Source: an uncultured Dehalococcoidia bacterium (GTDB lineage Bacteria; Chloroflexota; Dehalococcoidia; Lucifugimonadales; UBA3495). From it: a DNA stretch of 64,000 bases. Positions 53,416-62,670 of this stretch are shown one piece after another. The notes below the pieces were generated by a model. The model saw only the letters and a list, made by a program, of their open reading frames with translations. It made no database searches and was not told the DNA's origin. Location of the stretch: positions 34,622 through 98,621 of the forward strand of contig CATOSK010000005.1 of assembly GCA_951812535.1 (NCBI GenBank), in the 5' to 3' direction. The translations under genes and the position numbers were made by a program. Within the stretch, counting starts at the first letter, position 1. Every line of letters starts with the position of its first letter.

Positions 53416-55275
53416 TTATCCGGCCAGGGCGTCCTGGCCGTTGTCCATCACGGGCAGCAGCAGTTGGGAAGGGTGTTCCCCGTCGTGGTAGATGGTGTTC
53501 TCCGCGGCGACCCGCACCTGGGACACGGCTGGATTCTCTCCGGTGTTTCCATTGACGTCCAGCCGCGGAAAGTTGCTGGAAGAAATGTCCAGCCGGATGC
53601 GGTGTCCCCTGACGAAACGGTTGCTGGTGGGATACAGCTCAATCTCGACGGCGTAGACTTTTCCCGGTTCGAGTAGCTCCGGTCGTTCCCAGGAATCGCG
53701 GAACCTGGCGCGCAGCACGCCGTCGGTAAGGTTCAGCGCATACCCCTCCGGGTAATCTTCCGATGGCGGGTAGACGTCCACCAGCTTGGCCGTGAAATCC
53801 GTATCCACCGCCGTCGAGGAAACCCACAGGCGGACGCTGACCGGCCCGGTTGCTTCCACATCCTCCTCCAGCGGCTCGGTCTGGAAGACCAGCACGTCCG
53901 GCCGGGACGCCAGGGGCAGGTAGGGCGGACGGGAGCCGTAGAACTCCGGCGCCTCCCGCTGGTCGAACCCGCCCGGCTCCATGATGGGCAGGCCGGAGGA
54001 CAGGTTGCCTCCGATGGTGGGCACCGGGTGGCACGGGTCGAAGAGGTAACGGCTGCTGCTCCCGGGGGAGCCAGGAGCCGAAGTGGAAAGCCCGCCCCCC
54101 TCCCGGAGGAAAAAGGGGACCGCCGGGGCTCGGGACGGCGGCCATTGCTCCGCCGAGCGCCACTGGCCGCCGTGGTCCAGCCGCCCATCCGGGTTGCGCC
54201 GTCCCGAGCCTCCGCCCATTGCAAAGTACCGCACCGTGGGCTCCCGGTCCCACCCGTTGTGGTCTCCCTTGAGCCAATGGTCGAAGAAGCTCAGACGCAG
54301 GTGGTTGTAGTCCACGGCCAGGCTGCCGTCCACCGCCGCGTCTGGACCGAAGCTGGCGTTGCCTGAATAGGAGACCGAGCGTGCCCCGTGGGTCCACGGC
54401 CCCATGATGAGGGACACCGGCCCCTGCTTCATCCCTGACAGGGCTCCGAAGTTGGCGGTGGTGCTCAGGGAGTAGGTGTCGTACCAACCGCCGAGGTGCA
54501 CCTGCGGAACGTCGGACAGCTCGGCGTAGAAAGCCTCGGCGCACAGTCCGCACTGCCGCCAGTAATCGTCGAGGGTCTCGTGGGTCCAGATTTCCAGCAG
54601 GTAGTCCTCGTAGTCGGGAGTCCACTGCAGCGGATTGTGTCCCCGCTTCCAGGGCATCCGCTGGAACCAGTCATGGATGTCCTGGGCTTCCATCGCGGCC
54701 CGCTTGACCGGATCGTTCCTCACTTCGGGGCTCTCCAAAGCTTCGCGGAACGCCCACGTCACCTGGCGGAGCTCAAAGGCTCCCCCGTTGCGGCATCCCG
54801 TGTGGAACGCGCTGGAAAACCCTCCGCAATCGAGCCACATGCAGGACAGGTGGGGCGGGTTCAGGCAGGCCAGCGCGGCCTGGGTGTGCGCCGCGTAGGA
54901 CAGGCCGTAGGTACCGACCTTTCCGTTGCTCCACGGCTGACGGGCGATCCACTCCACCGTGTCGTAGCCGTCCGGTCCCTCGTCAACGTACTTGGAAAAG
55001 CCGCCTTCCGAGTCGTAACGGCCCCGGCAGTCCTGCACCACCGTCACGTATCCCTGCTGGGCGAAGAACCGGGCTTCTTCCATGCGGGCTGCGGCTTCCC
55101 TGCCGTACGGCGTCCGTTGGAGCAGGGCGGGCCTGGGCTGGCTCTGTGGTTCCCCCTGGCTGACCGGGTGTAGAATTGTGGTGGCCAACCTAATCCCGTC
55201 GCGCATCGGCACCATCGTCCTGGATTCCACCTGCACTGGCATGACGGGCTGGACTGGCGCCTCAGAGTCACTCAT
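53416..55275 (-). CDS. CocE/NonD family serine hydrolase
   Basis: A 619-residue protein from ATG 55275 (GTG 55284 also possible; both follow AAGGAG). The S15/CocE-type elbow is GTYGLSYAAHTQ, with the Asp and His later in the hydrolase core. A C-terminal beta-rich X-Pro-dipeptidyl-peptidase-like domain follows (FVRGHRIRLDISSSNFPR). The family cleaves esters or X-Pro peptides. No clear signal peptide. It is divergent from the Tag-like gene; no promoter boxes were resolved in the 126 bp between them. Confidence 0.9.
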   Translation of the reverse strand: MSDSEAPVQPVMPVQVESRTMVPMRDGIRLATTILHPVSQGEPQSQPRPALLQRTPYGREAAARMEEARFFAQQGYVTVVQDCRGRYDSEGGFSKYVDEGPDGYDTVEWIARQPWSNGKVGTYGLSYAAHTQAALACLNPPHLSCMWLDCGGFSSAFHTGCRNGGAFELRQVTWAFREALESPEVRNDPVKRAAMEAQDIHDWFQRMPWKRGHNPLQWTPDYEDYLLEIWTHETLDDYWRQCGLCAEAFYAELSDVPQVHLGGWYDTYSLSTTANFGALSGMKQGPVSLIMGPWTHGARSVSYSGNASFGPDAAVDGSLAVDYNHLRLSFFDHWLKGDHNGWDREPTVRYFAMGGGSGRRNPDGRLDHGGQWRSAEQWPPSRAPAVPFFLREGGGLSTSAPGSPGSSSRYLFDPCHPVPTIGGNLSSGLPIMEPGGFDQREAPEFYGSRPPYLPLASRPDVLVFQTEPLEEDVEATGPVSVRLWVSSTAVDTDFTAKLVDVYPPSEDYPEGYALNLTDGVLRARFRDSWERPELLEPGKVYAVEIELYPTSNRFVRGHRIRLDISSSNFPRLDVNGNTGENPAVSQVRVAAENTIYHDGEHPSQLLLPVMDNGQDALAG

Positions 55276-55401
55276 CGTCGACACCCACTCCTTCGGACTG
55301 CCCCCGGCGGCGTTTTCCAACGGTCCCACCTGCGGCGCACACCATGCTAACATACCCGGCGGCAAGTCCTGTTCCGGCATCACCGGCATGGAAGGTGAAC
55401 A

Positions 55402-55845
55402 ATGGAAATCCCCCAGCGCATCGAACCCAAGACCGAAAGCGAGTACCTGGACGTGATGAGCAAGTCGGTCTTCCAGTCCGGCTTGTCCTGGAAGGTGGTG
55501 GAGTCCAAGTGGCCCGGCACCCGGGAAGCCCTGCACGGGTTCGATCTGGAAACCGTGGCCGAGCTGACGGACGACGACCTGGACCGCCTAACCGAAGACA
55601 GCCGGATTATCCGCAGCCGCCGGAAGCTGGCCGCCGTGGTACACAACGCCCGCCAGATGATGGAACTCTCGGAGAAGCACGGTGGTTTCCAGGCCTACCT
55701 GCGGTCCCACGGGGATTTCGAGGCGGCGATCAAGGATATCAGGAAGCAGTTCAAGTACATGGGCGAAGCCGGGACCTTTCACTTCCTGTGGGTCGTGGGG
55801 GAGGAAGTACCTGACTACGAAGAGTGGTGCCGTCAGCGTCACTGA
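55402..55845 (+). CDS. Tag-like DNA-3-methyladenine glycosylase, short
   Basis: A 147-residue protein of the DNA glycosylase I family (Tag), with VFQSGLSWKVVESKW and FDLETVAELTDDDLDRL. Full-length Tag proteins are near 190 residues, and the N-terminal zinc-snap part is missing here. The C-terminal core helices are present. Excision of alkylated adenine is possible but not assured. GAAGGTG precedes the ATG. It is 49 nt ahead of an alpha/beta hydrolase gene. Confidence 0.8.
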   Translation: MEIPQRIEPKTESEYLDVMSKSVFQSGLSWKVVESKWPGTREALHGFDLETVAELTDDDLDRLTEDSRIIRSRRKLAAVVHNARQMMELSEKHGGFQAYLRSHGDFEAAIKDIRKQFKYMGEAGTFHFLWVVGEEVPDYEEWCRQRH

Positions 55846-55894
55846 CCGCCGGGAAGGTGCCCTGGCCGATTAATACAACAGCGGAGCGACTTCC

Positions 55895-56620
55895 ATGACC
55901 CAACTGGTCTTCATCCACGGCCCAGGCGCGGGAGGGTGCGCCGATTCCTACATCCACCAACTGGAACACTTTCCCGGCAGCGTTGCTCCCAACCTGCCGG
56001 GGCACCTGTCCGGCGAACCCTGCCCGGACGTTGCGCGCTACACCGAGTGGCTTCGAGGGTGGCTCTGGGCGCAGGGCATGAACCGGGACCTGGTGTTGTG
56101 CGGGTTCACCCTGGGAGCATGTATCGCTCTGCAGTACGGATTGGACTATCCGGACGAGGTCAAGGGACTGGTGCTGATGACCGTCGCGATGCGATCCAAG
56201 GAGCGGGCGCCCGGTTCATTGGAGTTCCGCCTGGACGCTGCCAGGAATCCTGATGTTTACCGTCAGTGGAAGGACGCGATGGGTCACTCGATGATGTTCA
56301 TCGAGCCGGACCTGCGGGAACGGCTGCTGAAGCGTCACGACGAGGTTGGCCCAATTTCCCAGCACCGGGACCTGGCAACCATTGACGCCTTTGACGTCAG
56401 CGCCCGGATCTCCACCCTGAACGCGCCCCTGCTGCTGGTCCGCGGCGTTGACGATCCTGGGAAGCCGCCGGAGTACGAACTGGAAATCCACCAGTCCGTC
56501 CCCGGCTCACGTTACCTGAAACTGGACAACGCCGGACACTTCCCCATGGTTGAACGTCCTGCCGACGTGAACTCCGCGATTGAGGATTTCATCGGAACCA
56601 TCGACGCCGGAACGGTATGA
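55895..56620 (+). CDS. Alpha/beta hydrolase with Thr at the nucleophile site
   Basis: A 241-residue alpha/beta hydrolase. The elbow reads LCGFTLGACIAL, so the usual Ser is Thr72 (codon ACC). The candidate acid is in VRGVDDPGKP, and the base is in DNAGHFPMVERP. A Thr at this position occurs in few enzymes of the fold and often reduces activity, so the protein may be inactive or use Thr. It follows the Tag-like gene on the same strand. Confidence 0.85.
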   Translation: MTQLVFIHGPGAGGCADSYIHQLEHFPGSVAPNLPGHLSGEPCPDVARYTEWLRGWLWAQGMNRDLVLCGFTLGACIALQYGLDYPDEVKGLVLMTVAMRSKERAPGSLEFRLDAARNPDVYRQWKDAMGHSMMFIEPDLRERLLKRHDEVGPISQHRDLATIDAFDVSARISTLNAPLLLVRGVDDPGKPPEYELEIHQSVPGSRYLKLDNAGHFPMVERPADVNSAIEDFIGTIDAGTV

Positions 56621-56643
56621 CGGTCAGAGGAACGATTGTGTTC

Positions 56644-57240
56644 CTACCCGGCCTCCTGGAGCGGAGCTACGCTGAACACCACGTGAAACGGCCGGCAGTA
56701 AATGACCACGCTTGACTCGGCGTTGATGTCAGTCCCAGCAGGGATCTCGTAGTTCTGGTTGCCGAGGTTTCCTTTCAGTGAACCCAGGCTTATGTACCCG
56801 CCGCCCTGAACGTCATCCCGGTTCTGGGGGTCGGGGTGGTTGACCAGCAGGACGTGGAGGTCGGGGCCGTTGGTCACCTGGAAATCTTCCAGCCTCAGCA
56901 CATGTTGGTCTTCATCAACCATGTAGACGGTGGCCGTCCCGCTTCCTTTGTGGAATCTGTCGGCATCCCGGAAAGCCCCGGTCTTGACCGCGGCTGGTCC
57001 TGAAGGCTCGGCCATCGCCGGCATAGTTTCCTCGACGGGTTGGTCCACCATGGACATCCCTTCCATAACCATTTCCACCTGCTGCGGGGTCATGGACTCG
57101 GGCACCTGGGCGTTGGCGCTGAAGGGGAAGTCCTCGTTTACGGTCTCGCTGATGAACAGCGGCGAGAGAAGCCACCATCCCACGGCTCCGGCGATGACCA
57201 GCACGACTGCGCCCACCGCTATCCCTGTTCGCTTCAACAT
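56644..57240 (-). CDS. DM13-domain membrane-anchored protein
   Basis: A 198-residue protein. A membrane segment (IAVGAVVLVIAGAVGWWLL) starts the chain. A DM13 domain spans about residues 88-190: FHKGSGTATVYMVDEDQHVL, DLHVLLVNHPDPQNRDD and a CRPFHVVFSVAPL end that keeps the single Cys of the family. DM13 domains are linked to extracytoplasmic redox or electron transfer. The Met-rich segment (MVMEGMSMVDQP) before it is notable and may bind metal. Convergent with the preceding hydrolase gene. Confidence 0.87.
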   Translation of the reverse strand: MLKRTGIAVGAVVLVIAGAVGWWLLSPLFISETVNEDFPFSANAQVPESMTPQQVEMVMEGMSMVDQPVEETMPAMAEPSGPAAVKTGAFRDADRFHKGSGTATVYMVDEDQHVLRLEDFQVTNGPDLHVLLVNHPDPQNRDDVQGGGYISLGSLKGNLGNQNYEIPAGTDINAESSVVIYCRPFHVVFSVAPLQEAG

Positions 57241-57330
57241 ATTCCTTTCCTGCCTTGACGGGCCGAGCCATCGGCCCGTTGGAGTTTTTCCCAGCCTCTA
57301 CCGTACAATACGTTGCCGGAGGGTACAAGG

Positions 57331-59031
57331 ATGTCTAACAGTGGTCCGCCCATGGTTTCAGCCGTCGAATCTCTCGTTCTCGAATACCCGGACCTGTGGC
57401 GAGCCGCCGCCTGCGGAGTGACCCGGTCATTTCGGAGTATCCCCGTCCTGGAGGAACCAGGGACCTACCGGATTGCGCCGGGACGGGTCAAGGTGGTCCT
57501 TGTCGGAGGGTTGTCCGGCGACCCCCGTGATGCCGCGTTGTGTGTCGAAGCGGTCCGTCTCTTTGCCCAGGACCGGGACCGTCTCGGCGTCAAAATCGCG
57601 GTGAACGCCGCTCCCGCAGCGAATCCCGACGGCATCGCCGGCGTTGACTATCCTCCCCGCGACCTTTCCGGCACCGGACTCTACCCCCCGGAGGACGGGT
57701 ATTACTTTGACGCAACCGCCCCCGAAGCCCGCTACCTGTGGCGGTGGGTCTGCTACCAGGCGCCGCACCTGGTCCTGGAGATACGCCTTGGGGACACCGT
57801 CCGATGGGAAGGAAACGACGCCGTCGGTCTGCTGCCATTTTCCGTCGGGGCCACCCCGATGCAGGACGACGGGTCCCTGGCGGCAGGCTTGGGGACCAAC
57901 TCGTCCCTTGGATTGGGACCCATTCCTGCTCTGCGCCTGACCACCAATGAAGCCGATCTGCAGGCAGAGGTGAACCGCCTTTGGGAGTCGGTAATGCAGG
58001 CGCGCCGCTGGGAACCAGGCCCCGCGATGAACGAGCTCGAGGGCAGGCGGGCCCGGCAACCCCTCCAGGTTGCCAACGTCCTGGCCGGCAGGTACGGACA
58101 ACAGCTGGACCCGGTGGTCTACACCCAGGGAGTTGGCATCAGCGGGCGAATCCAGCTTGCTGCCCTGGCTGGCAACGCCCGCAGCGCGACCCGTGATTTG
58201 GCCTCCGTTACCGAACCCTTCCTTTCCAGGGCAGTGAACCCGCTGGATGGAGAACCAGGCGGTTCCCTCCTGGCGGGCCTGGTGTGGGCTTATGACGTGT
58301 TCCGAGCCACGGGGGACCAGCGGTCACGGGACCTATTTATCGCCGCCGCCGACAAGTTCCAGCCCAGGAATGAAGGGCAGGCGCCGATTTCAACTGATCC
58401 AGACTTTCGCGTGGAGGATATGTTCATGGCCGCCGCCGTCCTGGGGCGGGCCTTTCGGCTGACCGGAGAGGAACGGTATGCGGAATTGTTGGCTTCCTTC
58501 CTGGCAGACTCGGCCGTGCAGCAGGAAAACGGCCTGTTCTGGCACGCCCGGTCCGTACCGTTCTTCTGGAGCCGCGGCAACGGGTTCGCGGCCCTGGGAT
58601 TCGCGGAGGCGCTGACCTACCTGCCGGATGGGCATCCCCGCCGGAAGGAATTGCTGGAAACCCACCTGCGTCACCTGGAAACCCTGCGCGGAATCCAATT
58701 GGAGAGCGGGGTCTTCCCACAAATCCTGGACTTCCCCGGTTCCTACGGGGAATTCACATCGACCGCCATGATCGGATATGCCCTGGCCCGGGGACTGCGG
58801 CGGGGCTGGCTGGAATCCGACTACCGGACCATGTTGGACCTGGCCTGGCGCGGGGTGAAAGAGCGCGTCGATTCCAATGGCGACGTCGTGGATGCCTGCA
58901 TCAGCACGGGAGTCCAGGAGACCGTCCAGGAATACCTGCACCGGCCAGCGGTCAACGGGTTTGACGACCGCAGCGGCAGTCTCGCCCTCTGGTTCGCCGC
59001 CGAAATGGAGCGATTGCACCGGGCAGGCTGA
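57331..59031 (+). CDS. M14-like domain fused to GH88/GH105-type glycosidase
   Basis: A 566-residue protein. ATG 57331 is preceded by GGAGGG. Residues about 40-190 have the M14 carboxypeptidase pattern (VVLVGGLSGDP, PAANPDG, PHLVLEIRLGDT), but the HxxE zinc ligands are absent (the GLSGDP position). Residues about 220-565 form a helical barrel like GH88/GH105 unsaturated glucuronyl/rhamnogalacturonyl hydrolases (DPDFRVEDMFMAAAVLGRAF, FFWSRGNGFAALGFAEALTY). No signal peptide. It probably acts on sugar oligomers in the cytoplasm; the role of the first domain is unknown. Confidence 0.8.
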   Translation: MSNSGPPMVSAVESLVLEYPDLWRAAACGVTRSFRSIPVLEEPGTYRIAPGRVKVVLVGGLSGDPRDAALCVEAVRLFAQDRDRLGVKIAVNAAPAANPDGIAGVDYPPRDLSGTGLYPPEDGYYFDATAPEARYLWRWVCYQAPHLVLEIRLGDTVRWEGNDAVGLLPFSVGATPMQDDGSLAAGLGTNSSLGLGPIPALRLTTNEADLQAEVNRLWESVMQARRWEPGPAMNELEGRRARQPLQVANVLAGRYGQQLDPVVYTQGVGISGRIQLAALAGNARSATRDLASVTEPFLSRAVNPLDGEPGGSLLAGLVWAYDVFRATGDQRSRDLFIAAADKFQPRNEGQAPISTDPDFRVEDMFMAAAVLGRAFRLTGEERYAELLASFLADSAVQQENGLFWHARSVPFFWSRGNGFAALGFAEALTYLPDGHPRRKELLETHLRHLETLRGIQLESGVFPQILDFPGSYGEFTSTAMIGYALARGLRRGWLESDYRTMLDLAWRGVKERVDSNGDVVDACISTGVQETVQEYLHRPAVNGFDDRSGSLALWFAAEMERLHRAG

Positions 59032-59154
59032 AGCCGCGATCATTCGTACAGCGGCGGGTTGATTGGTATAATCCGCCCAGCCTTTCCCGGAGACGGTCAG
59101 GCCCAGCCACCAGGGGTGTCCGCACCAGGGATGTCCGCAAAAGGAGGTCCGCCT

Positions 59155-60360
59155 ATGGTCACCGCAGCCGAGCTTCAGGGAGAGTATCGCCCGCCCGTGC
59201 CGTCCCGCGTGATTTTCGGACGGGCCAAGCTGGACGATCTATCTCGTGAGATACAGGACTTGGGCGGCCGGCGGGCGCTTATCCTGTCGGGCCGCAGCGT
59301 GGCCGAGCAGACCGACGCGGTCCGCCGGACCCAGGAATGCCTGGGCGATTCCTGCGTAGGAGTTTACAGCGGCTTGACCCAGCGCGCCCCGTTGTCCACG
59401 GCGGTGACCGCCGCCCGGCTCGCCCTGGAAACGGAGGCCGATACGCTGGTCGGAGTGGGTGGTAGCACCATCTCCGACGCATCCCGGATGATCGCCGTGA
59501 TGATGGCTGACGGGATCCTTTCCGAAGAACGCCTGAGGGAGTTGGGCCACGAATTCGACGGGATGCTGGAGCCAGACCTAACCGGCAAGGATCTTCCTTT
59601 GCAGGTGTCCCTCCCCACCACCCTGTCTGCCGGGGAGTTCAACCAGGGCGGGGGGAACATTCTCGACGACCAGGCAAACCATAAGATACGGGTGCGGAAT
59701 CCGCGCCTGTATGCTGACCTCATCGTCCTGGATCCTGACTTGACCATGGGCACGCCGGACTGGCTCTGGCTGTCCACCGGCGTAAAGGCCATGGACCATT
59801 GCATCGAAAGACTCTACTGCAAAGGCAGTCAACCCGCCGTGGATGCCACGTCGTTGATGGCCGCCGAGTTGCTTTTCAACAACCTTGCCAAGTCCGCCGA
59901 GGGGTTCCATGACCACCAGGCGCGCCTGCAATGCCTCATGGCGGCATGGATGTCCATGATGGGATGCACCACCGTTGGATCGGGACTTAGCCACGGGCTG
60001 GGGCACGTCATCGGGGTCAAGTACAACGTCGGGCACGGTTACACTTCCTGCGTCACCCAGCCCTGGGTCATGGAGTACAACCGTCCGGCCTCGTCCCACA
60101 AGCAGGCATTGTTGGCCCGGGCTGCGGGCATCGACATTCGCGGGATGAGCGACGAGGCTGCCGCGCAGGCCGCCGCCCAGGTGGTCGACGAGTTCATCAT
60201 GGAATTGGGAATGCCCCACCGCCTGCGGGACCTGGAAATACCGAAAGAGGACTTTGGGGAAATTGCGGCCTTGACGCTCCGCGACGGGGCGGGACGAAAC
60301 AATCCCATTCCCATAGACTCGGAGGAACAGGTCCTGGAAGTGCTGGAGAGAGCCTGGTAA
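59155..60360 (+). CDS. Iron-containing alcohol dehydrogenase
   Basis: A 401-residue Fe-ADH (group III). AGGAGG precedes ATG 59155 by 7 nt. The NAD-binding region is VGVGGSTISDASRMIAVMM, and the metal-ligand histidines are in LSHGLGHVIGVKYNVGHGYT. The group includes maleylacetate reductases and 1,3-propanediol/butanol dehydrogenases. Substrate not fixed. It is followed at 45 nt by an SDR gene, so the two are probably cotranscribed. Confidence 0.91.
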   Translation: MVTAAELQGEYRPPVPSRVIFGRAKLDDLSREIQDLGGRRALILSGRSVAEQTDAVRRTQECLGDSCVGVYSGLTQRAPLSTAVTAARLALETEADTLVGVGGSTISDASRMIAVMMADGILSEERLRELGHEFDGMLEPDLTGKDLPLQVSLPTTLSAGEFNQGGGNILDDQANHKIRVRNPRLYADLIVLDPDLTMGTPDWLWLSTGVKAMDHCIERLYCKGSQPAVDATSLMAAELLFNNLAKSAEGFHDHQARLQCLMAAWMSMMGCTTVGSGLSHGLGHVIGVKYNVGHGYTSCVTQPWVMEYNRPASSHKQALLARAAGIDIRGMSDEAAAQAAAQVVDEFIMELGMPHRLRDLEIPKEDFGEIAALTLRDGAGRNNPIPIDSEEQVLEVLERAW

Positions 60361-60405
60361 CCGCGCACCGGTTGTTTATCCCGGGGATGCCTCACAAGGA
60401 GGAGC

Positions 60406-61257
60406 ATGGCTGGACTTGAAGGAAAAGTAGCATTGGTCACCGGCGCTGGCGGAATGCGCGGTGTCGGACGGGCCACTGCCCTGAAACTGGCGGCAAACGG
60501 CGCTGACCTGGTGATCAGCGACGTCCGCCGGGAAGTCGAGGATCTCCCGCCGGCCGAAGTTCGGATGGAGTGGAACAGCATTCAGAGCGTGGCTGACGAG
60601 GTCAGGGAGCTGGGCCGGCAGTGCCTGCCTCTGTATGCCGATCTGGGTAGCAGCGATCAGATCCAGGAAATGGTGAGCGATGCCGTCGCCCACTTCGGAC
60701 ATATCGACATCCTGGTCAACAACGCCCGGGCCATCATCGGCCGGGACAAGGTGCCGGTCACTGAACTTGAGGAGGAAGTCTGGCACCACTTCCTCGACAT
60801 CAACACCACGGCGGTGTTCCTGTGCACCAAGTTCGCGGGAAGGGAGATGGTGCGCCAGGGGAATGGGGGAAGGATCATTAACATCGCCTCCAATGCGTCG
60901 AAGCAGGCCAGCGCAACCGGCGCGGCTTACTCCAGTTCCAAGTTTGCGGTGCTGGGTCTGACCCAGGCCTCGGCGATGGACCTGGCGCCCCATGGGATCA
61001 CCGTCAACTCTGTCTGTCCCGGACCGATCAATACTGACCGGATGAGCTACTGGGAACGCTCCCAGGCCCAGGACAGGGGGATAACCCAGGAGGAATTCCG
61101 GGCGCAGATCGTGCAGCAGGCGGGAGAATCCACTCCCCTGGGCCGCATCGCGGAGTCGGAAGACGTGGCCAACATGGTGGCCTTCCTCGCGTCCGAGGAG
61201 GCGAACTTCATCACCGGACAGGCCTACAACGTAAACGGCGGGATCCTCTTTCACTAG
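60406..61257 (+). CDS. Short-chain dehydrogenase/reductase
   Basis: A 283-residue SDR with the cofactor motif TGAGGMRGVGRATAL, NNARAIIGRD, the catalytic Ser in NIASNAS and YSSSK (Tyr175 and Lys179). It likely reduces or oxidises a keto/hydroxy substrate with NAD(P). AGGAGG precedes the ATG. It lies between the Fe-ADH and FKBP genes on the same strand. Confidence 0.92.
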   Translation: MAGLEGKVALVTGAGGMRGVGRATALKLAANGADLVISDVRREVEDLPPAEVRMEWNSIQSVADEVRELGRQCLPLYADLGSSDQIQEMVSDAVAHFGHIDILVNNARAIIGRDKVPVTELEEEVWHHFLDINTTAVFLCTKFAGREMVRQGNGGRIINIASNASKQASATGAAYSSSKFAVLGLTQASAMDLAPHGITVNSVCPGPINTDRMSYWERSQAQDRGITQEEFRAQIVQQAGESTPLGRIAESEDVANMVAFLASEEANFITGQAYNVNGGILFH

Positions 61258-61342
61258 GCGGATCCCCGGAAATGTTTTGGACCGGACCGCCGGAACCCAA
61301 CCCATGGGACACACTAACGGGCAATCCATAAAGGAAGGCGCG

Positions 61343-61768
61343 ATGACAACGGCTCAAACCGGCAGCAAGGTCCAAATCCACTACACCGGAACATTGAACG
61401 ACGGTACGGTCTTTGATTCCTCGGACGGCCGAGATCCCCTTGAGTTTGTTCTGGGGGAGGGGCAGGTAATCCCCGGCTTCGAGCAAGGTGTGATGGGTAT
61501 GGCGCTAGGGGATTCCAAAACCCTGAACATCCCGGTTGACCAGGCCTATGGGCACCGGCATGACGAAGCCGTTTTTGAAATACCCCGGTCGGACCTCCCG
61601 TCCAATATCCCCCTGGAAGTGGGGATGCAGCTTCAGGGCCAGAACCAGGGCCGGCCAGTCAATGTAACCGTAGTCGAGTTCAACGACGACCGGGTGAAGA
61701 TGGACGCCAACCATCCCCTGGCCGGCCAGGACCTGACCTTCGAGGTCGAGTTGGTCGGGCTGGACTAG
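61343..61768 (+). CDS. FKBP-type peptidyl-prolyl isomerase, SlyD-like
   Basis: A 141-residue prolyl isomerase. GGAAGG precedes ATG 61343. The FKBP start KVQIHYTGTLNDGTVFDSSD and GEGQVIPGFEQGVMGM form the active pocket, and the inserted flap GHRHDEAVFEIPRSDLP resembles SlyD. It accelerates protein folding in the cytoplasm. The His-rich C-terminus of classic SlyD is absent. It ends 13 nt from the convergent SDR gene. Confidence 0.92.
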   Translation: MTTAQTGSKVQIHYTGTLNDGTVFDSSDGRDPLEFVLGEGQVIPGFEQGVMGMALGDSKTLNIPVDQAYGHRHDEAVFEIPRSDLPSNIPLEVGMQLQGQNQGRPVNVTVVEFNDDRVKMDANHPLAGQDLTFEVELVGLD

Positions 61769-61781
61769 CCAAGCGTCCCCG

Positions 61782-62609
61782 CTACGTCGGCTGCTGGTAC
61801 TGCTGTTGGGACAGCGTCTGGTAGGTAACCGGCGAAACTGCGGTCAATCCCGCATCAACCGGCAGGGTCACTCCATTGACCCAGCGGGCCTCGTCGCTGG
61901 CCAGGTAGAGGGCCGCATAGCCTATGTCCCACGAGTCGCCCTCCGTCCGCAGCGGGGAGGCGTTCTGTCGGATGCGCCGCAGGTCGTCATCCATGCGTGG
62001 CGCCACCATGGGGGAGTAGACCAGCCCCGGGGCAATGCAGTTCACCCGTATCCCGTCCGGGCCGTGGTCCGCGGCCATGGACATGGTCAACCCAATTACT
62101 GCTGCTTTGGAAGCGGTGTACGGAGTGCTGCTGTGGGCCCGCAACCCGGCGATGGATGAGATGTTGATGATGCACCCGCCATCGCCGCTTTCGATCATCC
62201 TGGGGATGGCGTACTTGCTGGACAGGACGATGCTCTTGACGTTCACCGCCATAACGTGGTCCCAGTCCTCTTCCGACACCTCCACCACAGTGCCCCGGCG
62301 GGAAATCCCCACGTTGTTGTCCAGGATATCCAGCCGACCGTACCGCTCCACGGCGGCATCCACCATGCGGGCGCAGTCCCCGGCGTTGATAACGTTCGCC
62401 TGGAAACAGGAAGCTTCACCCCCTTCCCCTGCGATCATGGACAAGGTCTCCTCGGCCCGCTCCAGCACGGCGTCAACCAGCAGCACCCTGGCTCCCTCCC
62501 GGGCGAAGAGAACGGCGGCCGCCTTGCCGTTGCCCACACCGGGCCCGCTGGAACCGGCCCCGGTGACGATCGCTACCTTGCCCTCGAGTCTACCCTTCCG
62601 ATCCGGCAT
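61782..62609 (-). CDS. Short-chain dehydrogenase/reductase
   Basis: A 275-residue SDR. ATG 62609 follows AGGAG at 7 nt. The cofactor motif is TGAGSSGPGVGNGKA, and the catalytic region has NISSIAG then YTASK (Tyr about 163). A full-length C-terminus ends VNGVTLPVDAGLTAVSP. It is not closely related to the SDR at 60406. It may be cotranscribed with the upstream membrane gene. Confidence 0.91.
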   Translation of the reverse strand: MPDRKGRLEGKVAIVTGAGSSGPGVGNGKAAAVLFAREGARVLLVDAVLERAEETLSMIAGEGGEASCFQANVINAGDCARMVDAAVERYGRLDILDNNVGISRRGTVVEVSEEDWDHVMAVNVKSIVLSSKYAIPRMIESGDGGCIINISSIAGLRAHSSTPYTASKAAVIGLTMSMAADHGPDGIRVNCIAPGLVYSPMVAPRMDDDLRRIRQNASPLRTEGDSWDIGYAALYLASDEARWVNGVTLPVDAGLTAVSPVTYQTLSQQQYQQPT

Positions 62610-62670
62610 CTGAACGCTCCTGAAATGGTGAGTTGCTGCTATTTTACGACGTCCGGCCCTGGTGTGCGGG

